From: Hydrogenophaga sp.
Lineage (GTDB): Bacteria > Pseudomonadota > Gammaproteobacteria > Burkholderiales > Burkholderiaceae_C
Reading direction: 5' to 3'
Assembly: GCF_025699295.1 (NCBI RefSeq)
Contig: NZ_JAILWB010000024.1
Span: 1-64,000 of the forward strand
Length of the DNA stretch: 64,000 nucleotides
Positions within the stretch are counted from its first letter, which is position 1; every line of letters begins with the position of its first letter. Shown piece after piece: positions 52,297 to 61,387 of this stretch. The position numbers and the translations under genes were made by a program. Below the pieces are notes generated by a model. The model did no database searches, was not told where the DNA came from, and saw only the letters and a program-made list of their open reading frames with translations.

Positions 52297-52815
52297 TCAG
52301 GCTTCCTTGGTTTCCAGCACGAAGCTCAGGCGGCCGCTGGCCTCGTCGCGCGCGAGTTCGAGCGAGCTGCCCGACGGCACCTCGACGCGCGCGGCACACA
52401 CGTTGGGCTCGATCGGCAGCTCGCGCCCGCCGCGGTCGACCAGCACCGCCAGGCGCACGCTGGCCGGGCGGCCGTAGTCGTAGAGCTCGTTGATCACGGC
52501 GCGCAGCGTGCGCCCGGTGTGCAGCACGTCGTCGACCAGCAGCACATGCGCGCCGTTCACGTCGAAGGGCAGCACGGTTTGCGCGCTCGATGCCAGGCCG
52601 CGCTGCGCGAAGTCGTCGCGGTGCATGCTGGAGGAGATCACGCCCGCCGGACCGGGCAACCCCAGGTCGCGCTGCAGGCGCTCGCCCAGCCAGGCACCGC
52701 CCGAGGTGATGCCGACCAGCGTCACCGGGTCGGGCGAGGCTGCCAGCAACTGCTTCACCCCGCGCACGAGTTCGGCATAGAGCGCCTCGGCGTCGGGCAA
52801 TGGATCGGGCGTCAA
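52297..52815 (-). CDS. pyrR: PyrR bifunctional regulator/uracil phosphoribosyltransferase
   Basis: A 172-residue type I phosphoribosyltransferase with the PRPP loop [16 protein letters not shown] and the PyrR segments [11 protein letters not shown] and [13 protein letters not shown]. In Bacillus PyrR binds RNA to attenuate pyr genes; in proteobacteria its role at pyrB is less clear. It starts with TTG, fixed by GAGGAG six bases upstream and by the overlap of TTGA with the ruvX stop. The rare start codon may keep its level low. Confidence 0.92.
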   Translation of the reverse strand: MTPDPLPDAEALYAELVRGVKQLLAASPDPVTLVGITSGGAWLGERLQRDLGLPGPAGVISSSMHRDDFAQRGLASSAQTVLPFDVNGAHVLLVDDVLHTGRTLRAVINELYDYGRPASVRLAVLVDRGGRELPIEPNVCAARVEVPSGSSLELARDEASGRLSFVLETKEA

Positions 52816-53225
52816 GGCAGGCTCCTCAAGAACTGTTCCAGGATGATGCAGGCCGATGCGGCATCGGCGTCTTTCGCGCCCAGGCTGTGCGCCTCGGTCG
52901 TGCTGTAGCGTTCGTCGACCTCGAACACCGGCAGGCCATGGCGGCCGCGCAGCTGGCGCGCGAACTTCTGCGCGCGTGCGGTGTTCTCGTGGGCGGCTCC
53001 GTCCGGGTGGAAGGGCACGCCGACGACCAGCGCGTCAGGCTGCCATTCCTTCAGGCGCAATGCAACTTGTGCAAAACGCGCGTCGCCCTCGGCGGCGATG
53101 GTGGGCTGCGGCGTGGCACTGCGGGTGAGGCGGTTTCCCGTTGCCACCCCGGTGCGCTTGAGGCCGAAATCGAAGGCGAGGAATGTCTGGCAGTGCGCCG
53201 GGACATCGGGCGCCGAAACACTCAT
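52812..53225 (-). CDS. ruvX: Holliday junction resolvase-like RuvX/YqgF
   Basis: A 137-residue RNase H-like nuclease of the YqgF family with [14 protein letters not shown] (catalytic Asp19), PHPDG-type glycine loop in [19 protein letters not shown] and the closing [15 protein letters not shown]. YqgF acts in 16S rRNA 5'-end processing and resolves DNA junctions in some bacteria. It overlaps both yqgE (ATGA) and pyrR. Confidence 0.94.
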   Translation of the reverse strand: MSVSAPDVPAHCQTFLAFDFGLKRTGVATGNRLTRSATPQPTIAAEGDARFAQVALRLKEWQPDALVVGVPFHPDGAAHENTARAQKFARQLRGRHGLPVFEVDERYSTTEAHSLGAKDADAASACIILEQFLRSLP

Positions 53226-53809
53226 GCGTGCCCCGCGTCAGGGGAAAGCATCCAGGGCTGCAGGCCCAGCAGGGCCATGGCGCGCTCGTAGCGCTCGGCC
53301 ACCGGCGTGTCGAAGATCAGGCTCGGGTCGGCTTCCACGGTGAGCCAGCTGTTCTCGGTGATCTCCGATTCGAGCTGGCCCTGGCCCCAGGACGCATAGC
53401 CCAGCGACACGAACACCCGGCGCGGACCGGCGCCCGAGGCCATCGCCTCCAGCACGTCCTTGGACGTGGTCATCTCCAGGCCGCCGGGAATGGACAGGGT
53501 GGACGCATAGACCGACTCGCCTTCGCCTGAAACCGCCTCGTGCAGCACGAAGCCGCGCTCGGTCTGCACCGGACCGCCCTGGAACACGGGCAACCTGGCC
53601 AGGTCGTCGCGCCCCATGGGCAGGTCGACCTTCTCGAACAGGCGGGAGAGCTGAATGTCGCTGGGCTTGTTGATCACCAGTCCCAGGGCACCGCGTTCGC
53701 TGTGCTCGCACATGAACACCACGCTGCGGCCGAAAAGCTCGTCGCTGAGGCCGGGCATCGCAATCAGAAAGTGATTGGTCAGGTTGATGGAGGCAGAATC
53801 AGCGGACAT
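53222..53809 (-). CDS. yqgE: YqgE/AlgH family protein
   Basis: A 195-residue protein of the YqgE/AlgH family (UPF0301) with NHFLIAMPGLSDELFGRSVVFMCEH at the start, GPVQTERGFVLHE and the FVSLGYASWGQGQLESEI core. It is usually encoded next to ruvX, as here; its function is not known, though AlgH was linked to alginate control in Pseudomonas. It is the first gene of the yqgE-ruvX-pyrR-pyrB-pyrX-plsC run, with about 64 bases before the divergent photolyase gene for its promoter. Confidence 0.94.
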   Translation of the reverse strand: MSADSASINLTNHFLIAMPGLSDELFGRSVVFMCEHSERGALGLVINKPSDIQLSRLFEKVDLPMGRDDLARLPVFQGGPVQTERGFVLHEAVSGEGESVYASTLSIPGGLEMTTSKDVLEAMASGAGPRRVFVSLGYASWGQGQLESEITENSWLTVEADPSLIFDTPVAERYERAMALLGLQPWMLSPDAGHA

Positions 53810-53873
53810 GGCGCGATTTTAAGCCGCCGACTCTGCTGGCCTTCGTCTGGCAGGGGGAAACCCGCCCTGCCCC

Positions 53874-55373
53874 ATGAACAGCTACGACAAAGGTCTGATG
53901 TGGTTCCGCCGCGACCTGCGCGCACAGGACAACGCGGCGCTGTACCACGCGCTCAAGGTGTGCCGGCAGGTGTGGTGTGTGTTCGTCTTCGACCCCGACA
54001 TCCTGACCCCGCTGCTGGAACGCGGTCTCAAGGCCGACCGGCGGGTGGAGTTCATCCGCGAATCCCTGGTGGAACTCGATGGGCGGCTGCGTGAGCTGGG
54101 CCGCGAACACCGCGTGGACGGCGCGGGCCTGATCGTGCTGCACGCGGCGGCGGCGCAGGCGGTGCCCGCGCTGGCGCAGCGACTGGGCGTGCAGGCGGTG
54201 TTTGCCAACCACGACGACGAGCCCGCCGCACTGGCGCGCGACGCCCGGGTGTTTGGCGATCTGGCGCACGCCGGGATCCTGCTGCACAGCCACAAGGACC
54301 ACGTCATCTTCGAACGGCGCGAGGTGCTCACGCAGGCCGGTCATGCGTTTGGCGTGTTCACGCCCTACAGGAACGCCTGGCTCAAGGCGGTCACACCCTT
54401 CCATCTGAAGAGCTACCCCGTGGCAGCGTACGCGGCAACACTCGCCAGTGTGCCGGCCGGACACGCGCGGCCGGTACCGACGCTGGCAGACCTCGGTTTC
54501 GAACGCAGCAACCTCGCCCACCTGCCGGTGCCAGTGGGCGCCAGCGGCGCGCAGCGGCTGTTCGAGGACTTCGTGGACCGCATCGAGCGCTATGACGAGG
54601 CGCGCAACTTTCCCGCCATCAAGGGGCCGAGCTACCTCAGCGTGCACCTGCGCTTCGGCACCATCTCGATCCGCCAACTCGCCTCGGTGGCGTACCAGAT
54701 GCACCTGCAAGGCATCACAGGCGCGAGCACCTGGCTGTCCGAACTGATCTGGCGCGACTTCTACCACCAGGTGCTAGCCAACTTCCCGCACGTGGTGGAC
54801 AAGGCGTTCAAGCCCGAATACGACCACATCAAGTTCGAGCACGGCAAACACGCGAAGGAATTGTTCGCCGCCTGGTGCGAGGGCCGCACCGGCTACCCGC
54901 TGGTGGATGCGGCCATGGCCCAGATCAACCAGACTGGCTACATGCACAACCGCCTGCGCATGGTGGTGGCGAGCTTTCTGGTGAAGGACCTCGGCATCCA
55001 CTGGCAGTGGGGCGAGCGCTACTTTGCCGACCATCTGATCGACTTCGACCTCGCAGCCAACAACGGCGGCTGGCAATGGGCCAGCTCCAGCGGCTGCGAC
55101 GCGCAACCCTGGTTCCGCATCTTCAACCCCGTCACGCAAAGCGAGAAGTTCGACCCGGGCGGCAAGTTCATCCGCCGCTACCTGCCCCAGCTTGCCGGCT
55201 TGCCCGATGCCGCCATCCACGCGCCCTGGAAGGCCAACGAGATCGAACTGGCGGCCGCAGGCGTGGTGCTGGGCAAGACCTACCCGCGTCCGGTTGTCGA
55301 CCACGCCGAGGCACGCGAGCGCACATTGCAGCGCTATGCAGTGGTCAAGTCCCCCGCCCGCACGCCCGGTTGA
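53874..55373 (+). CDS. phrB: Deoxyribodipyrimidine photolyase
   Basis: A 499-residue class I CPD photolyase. The N-terminal antenna domain begins LMWFRRDLRAQDNAAL; the FAD domain has TWLSELIWRDFYHQVL, GRTGYPLVDAAMAQINQTGYMHNRLRM and the closing DFDLAANNGGWQWASSSGCDAQPWFRIFNP with the Trp electron chain. It repairs UV-made cyclobutane dimers with blue light. It is a single gene converging on the chpA-like gene with 12 bases between. Confidence 0.95.
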   Translation: MNSYDKGLMWFRRDLRAQDNAALYHALKVCRQVWCVFVFDPDILTPLLERGLKADRRVEFIRESLVELDGRLRELGREHRVDGAGLIVLHAAAAQAVPALAQRLGVQAVFANHDDEPAALARDARVFGDLAHAGILLHSHKDHVIFERREVLTQAGHAFGVFTPYRNAWLKAVTPFHLKSYPVAAYAATLASVPAGHARPVPTLADLGFERSNLAHLPVPVGASGAQRLFEDFVDRIERYDEARNFPAIKGPSYLSVHLRFGTISIRQLASVAYQMHLQGITGASTWLSELIWRDFYHQVLANFPHVVDKAFKPEYDHIKFEHGKHAKELFAAWCEGRTGYPLVDAAMAQINQTGYMHNRLRMVVASFLVKDLGIHWQWGERYFADHLIDFDLAANNGGWQWASSSGCDAQPWFRIFNPVTQSEKFDPGGKFIRRYLPQLAGLPDAAIHAPWKANEIELAAAGVVLGKTYPRPVVDHAEARERTLQRYAVVKSPARTPG

Positions 55374-55385
55374 CGGTCTTGACGA

Positions 55386-58300
55386 TCAAGCCTCTGCGGC
55401 GGCCTTGGCGTAGTGCCCGATGAGGGCCAGCAACTCGTCTTCCGCATAGGGTTTGCCGAGGTAGTGGTCCACGCCAAGTTCGCGCGCGTGTTCGCGGTGC
55501 TTCTCCGCGATGCGCGAGGTGATCATGATCACCGGCAGGTCGGACAGGCGCGCATCACTGCGGATGTTGCGCACCAGGTCGAAGCCGTCCATGCGCGGCA
55601 TCTCGATGTCGGACAGCACCACGGTCGGGCGCTCGGCCTGCAGCTTCTCGAGCGCCTGCAGGCCATCGGCCGCGAGCGTCACGCGGTAGCCTTCGCGCTG
55701 CAGCAGGCGCTGTGTCACGCGGCGCACGGTGATGGAGTCGTCCACCACCAGCACCAGAGGTACCGCGTTCACTTCCAGCGCGTTCTGCGCCAGCAACGCA
55801 TCGCCCGATGCGGCCTGCGGCGCCAGGCCCTGCTGGCTGGCCACCCATTCGGGCACCTGCGCGCCGTACACCGTGGCCAGGGCCACCGGGTTGTAGATCA
55901 GCGCCACGGCACCCGACGCCAGCACCGACATGCCCGCCAGACCGGGCAGCCGCGAGAGCTGCGAGCCGAGGTTCTTCACCACCACTTCCTGGTTGCCCAG
56001 CACTTCGTCCACGTGCATGGCCACGCGCTGCGCGGCGCTTCGGAAGATCACCACCGGTTGTGTGCGGCCTTGTGCCTCGGTCGAATGAGCCGACGACTGC
56101 AGCAACGCGCCAGCCCAGTAGAACGGCACGTCCTCACCAGCCACATTGAGATGCCCGGTGGCATAGGCCTTGGCCAGGTCATCGTTGCTCAGGCGGCGCA
56201 CCACCTCGACCAGGTTGGACGGCACGCCCAGCGTGAGCGCGCCAGCGCGCAGCATCACCACCTGCGTGACGGCGGTGGTCAGTGGCAGCACCAGCTTGAA
56301 ACTGCTGCCTTGCCCGGCCTTCGTGGCCGTTTCAATCCGGCCGCCCAGCGCCACCACGTCGTTGCGCACCACGTCCATGCCGATGCCGCGGCCAGCGAGT
56401 TCGGAGACCTCGCGCGCCGTGCTCAACCCGGGCTCGAACACCAGCTGCGCTGCATCCTCGTCGCTCAAGTCGCCCTCGGGCGGGATGAGGCCCTGGGCGC
56501 GACCCTTCTCGCGCAGACGCGCCAGGTCCAGGCCACCGCCATCGTCGGTGAACACCAGCGACACGTCGTTGAGTTCATGGCCGAGCACGATCTCGATCTG
56601 GCCTTCGGCCGGCTTGCCCAGTTGCTGGCGCAACTCGGGTGCCTCGATGCCGTGGACCACGCTGTTGCGCAGCAGATGCTCGAAGGCGCCGGTCATGCGA
56701 TCCAGCACCCCCCGGTCCATTTCGATGTTGCCGGTGATGTCCAGCCGCACCTGCTTGCCGGTTTCCTTGGACGCCTGCCGCACCACGCGGTACAGCCGCT
56801 CCGAAATGCCCTCGAACTCCACCATGCGCGTGCGCAGCAGGTCGCGCTGCAGTTCGCGCGTCTGACGCGCCTGGGCGACCAGGCTGTCTTCGGTGGATTC
56901 CACGGCGCGCTGCAGGTTGCGCTGCACGGTGGCCACGTCGTTGACCGACTCGGCCATCATGCGCGTGAGCTCCTGCACCCGCGTGAAGCGGTCGAACTCC
57001 AGCGGATCGAACGACTGGTCGGCGTCGCGCGCCTGTGCCAGGCGCGACTGCATCTGTGTCTCGGCCTGCAGCTCGATGTCGCGCAGCTGGCCGCGCAGGC
57101 GATCCAGGTTGCCCGTGAGGTCCTTGAGCGAGCCGCGCAGGGTCACGAGTTCGGACTCCATGCGCGCGCGCGTGATCATCACCTCGCCGGTCTGGTTGAC
57201 AAGGCGATCGAGCAGTTCCGGGCGCACGCGCACGGCGGCGCCAGCACGGGCTTGCACAGCGGTGGGCGCAACCGGCAGGGTCAGGCCTGCCAGACCGGGG
57301 GTATCGACCGTGGCCGGTGCCTCGACCGGTGTCAAGGGTTGCGCAACATCCATGGCGGGGACTGGCGCCATCACGACCGGTGCCACCGCCAGTTCGGGGG
57401 CCGTCTGCAGGACGTCTTCAATGCGGGCGTCGGCGTTGCGCAACTGGTCGAAGCGCGCGCTGATCGCATCGAATGCACTCTGCAGGGGTTCGAGGTCGGT
57501 GCCGCGCTGCACGTCCGAGCCCAGGCGCTCGGCCGTGGTCTCCATGCGGTGCGCCATTTCACCCAGTCGCAAGGCACCGGCCAGGCGCGCGCTGCCCTTG
57601 AGCGTGTGCAGGTTGCGCAGCACCTCGGCGCGGGCGCTGGCGTTGTCCGGACGCGCCACCCACTGGCGCAGCGCGCTGCCCAGTTGCGGCATCAGCTCCT
57701 GTGCCTCTTCCGCGAAGATGGGGAACAGGTCCACATCGATCGTGTCCAGCACGTCGATGTCGTCGTCGATGTCCTGCACCGGCGTGTGTACGCGGCTGGT
57801 GTCGGCATGCGGCGCCGTGAAGGCGGTCGCGTGCTCGGGCTGGGCATGCACCTCGAAGCCGGTCAGCGGCAGAACGGGCGACGCGACTTCGGCGGGCTGC
57901 GACGCGGCATCCGGCGGCGAGGCCTCAGTCCCGGTCTCGCTCTCGGGCCCGGCCGGTGCGGCGGTTTCCGGCTCGCCGGTGTCGCTGGGCATTGGGTCGT
58001 GCACTACACGGTACAGCGCGGCCATCAGCTCGGGGCTGGCATCCTTGAGGAAGCCGGCGGCGAACTGGTGCAACAGGCGGCGAATGTCCTCGGAAGCCTC
58101 GACGAACAACTGTGCCTGTGCGGCAGTGGCAGGCTGCCCCGCCTGCTGGTGCAGACCGACCGACTCCAGGGCGTGCTCCAGCGCACGTGCGATGTTGGAC
58201 AGCGACTCGAAGCCCACGGTGGCCGAACTGCCCGCGAGCGAGTGCGCCAGCGCCTCGGCCTGCTCGGGCACGGGCTCGTGCCGTTCAAGCGACCATTCCG

Positions 58301-61300
58301 CGAGTACCGTGCTCAGGCGGCGCGACCATTCATCGGCCTCGTTGAGATAGACGTTATAGAGCTTGAGCCCGATGCGCAGAGGACCAATGACACGGGTCTG
58401 CTCGTCCGGCGTCGCCTCGGAATCGAGTCCGAAAGTGGGTTCGGGGCCAGACACGGGCTCATCTGGCGATGCCACCTCCGATGGAACTTCGGCAACGGCC
58501 TGCCCTTCAGGCAAGGATGCCGTGCTCGCAACCGGCTCAACGAGTTCGGTGAGTTCCACCGGAGCCGATGCTTCCGCTTCGGCGGCAGGACCGGCATTGG
58601 TGGACAGGGCCTCGAGGCTGCTGAAATCGATGTCGGCCAGCAGTGGCTCGCCGGACAGGGCTTGCGCGGACGGCTCGACGGTCTCGTCCAGCAGCGGAAG
58701 CGCATTGGTGTCCACAAAATCGGTCGGCGGCAGTGCCCCCATGCCGCTGTCCGTCGGCATGTCGTCTGCCGGGGCCTGCGGATCCGGATCGCCGGTGGAC
58801 TCGTTCTGCGCCTGCGCGGGTTCGTCGACCGGTGGTGACACGTCGGCCACGGGCGCCGGGGCCAATTGCACCAAAGGCAGGTACTGGCCCTGGTCGCGCA
58901 GCGCCTCGGCGCTGGCGCGGAAGGGCTGCGAACGCCATGCATCGGCGCGGTGCGCGGCGATGTCGTCCACCCAGCGCGCGAATTCCTGCATCGCCTCGCC
59001 TGCCAGCGTCAGCAGTGGCGGGCTCGCGGGTCGCTGTTCGGCCAGCACGGTGTTGAGCAGTTGCTCCATCGACCAGGCTGCCTCGCCAAACTCGTCCAGG
59101 CCCACCATGCGCGAACTGCCCTTGAGCGTGTGGAAAGCGCGCCGCAAGGTCGTGAGATGCTCCAGATCGCTCGGCTGAACCTGCAGGTGCGACACGGCCT
59201 CCAGCCCGTTGGCCACGACTTCGCGGGCCTCCTCCAGGAAGATGTCGAGCAGATCGTCTTCATCCGTCTCTTCGTCACTCGCGGCCAGGGGCTCCGCGCT
59301 GCGGGTCGGGTTGGACGACTCGGAAAGCCCGACCAGCGCCTGAGCACCGGCGGTGGCATCGTCCTTGACCACGGCCTCCGCGGCCTCGCGCGCGGCACGC
59401 GCCACGCCGGACTGTTCGGCCAGCGACGCCTGATCCGCCAGGGATCCAAGCTGCTCGCTCAGGTCGACCAGACTCAGCCCCCCCTGCACGCCGTCGACCA
59501 CGCGCTGCACGCCCTCGCTGATGGCCTGCGCCTCGTCGCGTGATGGCTGGTGCGGCGCCGCCGCACCCACGGTGCGGCCCATGAGGGGGAGCAACTCGCC
59601 CTTCTCCTCATCGAAAACAAACAGCTTCTTCGCCAGCGCAGGCTGATAGTTGAGCATGTCCACCAGGAAGCTCATCGCGCTGAGGTTGTTGCCCAGTTGC
59701 TGGAACGTGCCGGCTTCGCGAGCCATGGCCTCGTCCACCTCGGTGTCAAGGATCTGGTCCACCGTGTTGCGCATGCGTGCAACCGTGCTCACCGCCTGAT
59801 CCAGGCCGAGCACGGAAAGCACGCCACGCATCTGCCCGAGCTGGGACACGGCCACGTGCAGGCCCGCTTTCTCCTGGGGCGTGCGGAAAAACTGATCGAG
59901 CGACTTCTCCACCTCGCTCAACGAGACCTTGAGTTCGCCCACCACGCTGCCCATGGTCTGGCGGTCGCTCACGCGGCGGTAGAGCTGCTCCATCCATGCG
60001 TCCAGAGGCTGCGCGGGCTGGCCAGCAAGCACGCCTTCGAGCCGTTGGGCCAGAGCCAGCGTGCGCTCGGTCAGTTCGGGGGCGCTGGGATCGAAGTCCT
60101 CGAAGGCGGCCTCCAGGTACAAGGTCGTGGTGGCAACCTCCATGGCCAGTTCAGGGCGCACCCCACCGGCTTCGTGCACCGCCTGGTCGGCGGCCTTCAC
60201 CAGGGCCTGCGCCAGCGCCGTGCTGGCCGGGTGCAGCTTGAGCAGGGAGTCACCGATCAGGCTGAACTGATCGGCCACCTGCCGCGCGCGGCTGGCATCG
60301 CCACCGGAGTACAGCGACCACACTTCCTTGGCGGCATGGATGCGTTTGCGCGCCTGCGCCAGCACGGCAGGGTCGTAGCGGCCCAGCGTGGCCTGGTGGT
60401 AGTCCACCGGCGGCAGGCTGCCCAGACCAAAAGCCTCGCGCACCGCGGCCAGATGGGGCGTTGTCGCCGCAGACACGCTGGCCGGTTGGGCGCAGAAGAA
60501 CAGCAGATCGTGCAGCAAGGTCTCTGATATCTGGGGCTTGCCCTGGGCCAGATTCACGAACTGCAGAAGGATGCGCGAGGTGGCGCGCTTGACATACACG
60601 TCCGGCGGCAGCAAGCGATGCGCTACCGCCTCGAAATACGCGGCCGATATCCGCCAGAAAGTGCGCGCACGCGCTTCGGCCGCTCCTGCAGACAGGCCGG
60701 CGCTGAGTTTGGCCAGTTGCGTGGCCGCGGCCGCGCTCTGGGTCTTGACCACCAGCAACACCAGGCGGTCGAAGAGGGAGCGGATGGCCGCATTGCACTG
60801 CAGCGGCGCAGCCCCGTCCGGCGCGGCCAGTTCCAGACCCCGGTGTTCGAAGGGCCACAGATCGGCCGGGTGGACGCGCTCGGCCGCGGCGAGCTCCTGC
60901 ACGTCGCGGTACTGGGAGAACAGCGCCACCGGTTGCACAGGCTTGTTGTTCAGGACCGATTCGAGGTATTCGATCAGGGCGAAGCTGGCGCGCTCGACCT
61001 TGCCCGCCGCTGCCTCGGTGCAGGTATTGGGCCGCTGCACGAAACGCTGCACCGCCGCCTCCATGGCGCGCAACACCTGCGCGGGAGCGCCCAGACCCAC
61101 CATCTCGAGGGCGCCCACGGCCTGGTGCAGTTGCTGGCGGGCCAGCCGCAGGGAGCCCGGGTCCACCGCCTCGAGGTCGTTGTTGCGCGACTGCTCGGTC
61201 TCGCGCACGAAGCGCCTGATGGCCTTGTTGGCGCCATCGAGCGACTTGCGCAATTCTTCGAAGACCCACGCCAGCGGGCCAAGATCGGCGACCGGCGCGT

Positions 61301-61340
61301 CCGTGTTCAGGCTGTCGGTGTCGGTGGCGGTGTCGAGCAT
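55386..61340 (-). CDS. chpA: ChpA/PilL-like hybrid chemosensory histidine kinase
   Basis: A 1984-residue CheA-type kinase for type IV pilus control. An N-terminal FimL-like helical region runs to about 650. Three Hpt domains follow with phospho-His near 735 (FHTLKGSSRMVG), 1033 (LAHSLAGSSATVGF) and 1245 (LHTLKGSARLAG). Then come a dimerisation segment near 1360, a HATPase (VHGIEAPELRQ near 1562, FTDDGGGLD), a CheW-like domain (about 1700-1840) and a receiver (about 1862-1980, VVDDSITVRRV, LSDIEMPRMDG). Pseudomonas ChpA is longer (about 2470) with more phosphotransfer modules. Start ATG 61340 has GGAAG upstream; the in-frame GTG at 61361 does not. Confidence 0.92.
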   Translation of the reverse strand: MLDTATDTDSLNTDAPVADLGPLAWVFEELRKSLDGANKAIRRFVRETEQSRNNDLEAVDPGSLRLARQQLHQAVGALEMVGLGAPAQVLRAMEAAVQRFVQRPNTCTEAAAGKVERASFALIEYLESVLNNKPVQPVALFSQYRDVQELAAAERVHPADLWPFEHRGLELAAPDGAAPLQCNAAIRSLFDRLVLLVVKTQSAAAATQLAKLSAGLSAGAAEARARTFWRISAAYFEAVAHRLLPPDVYVKRATSRILLQFVNLAQGKPQISETLLHDLLFFCAQPASVSAATTPHLAAVREAFGLGSLPPVDYHQATLGRYDPAVLAQARKRIHAAKEVWSLYSGGDASRARQVADQFSLIGDSLLKLHPASTALAQALVKAADQAVHEAGGVRPELAMEVATTTLYLEAAFEDFDPSAPELTERTLALAQRLEGVLAGQPAQPLDAWMEQLYRRVSDRQTMGSVVGELKVSLSEVEKSLDQFFRTPQEKAGLHVAVSQLGQMRGVLSVLGLDQAVSTVARMRNTVDQILDTEVDEAMAREAGTFQQLGNNLSAMSFLVDMLNYQPALAKKLFVFDEEKGELLPLMGRTVGAAAPHQPSRDEAQAISEGVQRVVDGVQGGLSLVDLSEQLGSLADQASLAEQSGVARAAREAAEAVVKDDATAGAQALVGLSESSNPTRSAEPLAASDEETDEDDLLDIFLEEAREVVANGLEAVSHLQVQPSDLEHLTTLRRAFHTLKGSSRMVGLDEFGEAAWSMEQLLNTVLAEQRPASPPLLTLAGEAMQEFARWVDDIAAHRADAWRSQPFRASAEALRDQGQYLPLVQLAPAPVADVSPPVDEPAQAQNESTGDPDPQAPADDMPTDSGMGALPPTDFVDTNALPLLDETVEPSAQALSGEPLLADIDFSSLEALSTNAGPAAEAEASAPVELTELVEPVASTASLPEGQAVAEVPSEVASPDEPVSGPEPTFGLDSEATPDEQTRVIGPLRIGLKLYNVYLNEADEWSRRLSTVLAEWSLERHEPVPEQAEALAHSLAGSSATVGFESLSNIARALEHALESVGLHQQAGQPATAAQAQLFVEASEDIRRLLHQFAAGFLKDASPELMAALYRVVHDPMPSDTGEPETAAPAGPESETGTEASPPDAASQPAEVASPVLPLTGFEVHAQPEHATAFTAPHADTSRVHTPVQDIDDDIDVLDTIDVDLFPIFAEEAQELMPQLGSALRQWVARPDNASARAEVLRNLHTLKGSARLAGALRLGEMAHRMETTAERLGSDVQRGTDLEPLQSAFDAISARFDQLRNADARIEDVLQTAPELAVAPVVMAPVPAMDVAQPLTPVEAPATVDTPGLAGLTLPVAPTAVQARAGAAVRVRPELLDRLVNQTGEVMITRARMESELVTLRGSLKDLTGNLDRLRGQLRDIELQAETQMQSRLAQARDADQSFDPLEFDRFTRVQELTRMMAESVNDVATVQRNLQRAVESTEDSLVAQARQTRELQRDLLRTRMVEFEGISERLYRVVRQASKETGKQVRLDITGNIEMDRGVLDRMTGAFEHLLRNSVVHGIEAPELRQQLGKPAEGQIEIVLGHELNDVSLVFTDDGGGLDLARLREKGRAQGLIPPEGDLSDEDAAQLVFEPGLSTAREVSELAGRGIGMDVVRNDVVALGGRIETATKAGQGSSFKLVLPLTTAVTQVVMLRAGALTLGVPSNLVEVVRRLSNDDLAKAYATGHLNVAGEDVPFYWAGALLQSSAHSTEAQGRTQPVVIFRSAAQRVAMHVDEVLGNQEVVVKNLGSQLSRLPGLAGMSVLASGAVALIYNPVALATVYGAQVPEWVASQQGLAPQAASGDALLAQNALEVNAVPLVLVVDDSITVRRVTQRLLQREGYRVTLAADGLQALEKLQAERPTVVLSDIEMPRMDGFDLVRNIRSDARLSDLPVIMITSRIAEKHREHARELGVDHYLGKPYAEDELLALIGHYAKAAAEA

Positions 61341-61387
61341 GTTCTTCCAGTGGGTTGGCACAGACGGACAGACGCGGACCGGTCGGC

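Noticed and set aside
55413..58838. A plus-strand open frame of about 1,140 codons opposite the chpA-like gene
   Set aside because: It is the mirror of the kinase reading frame; its composition is artificial and no motif is seen.
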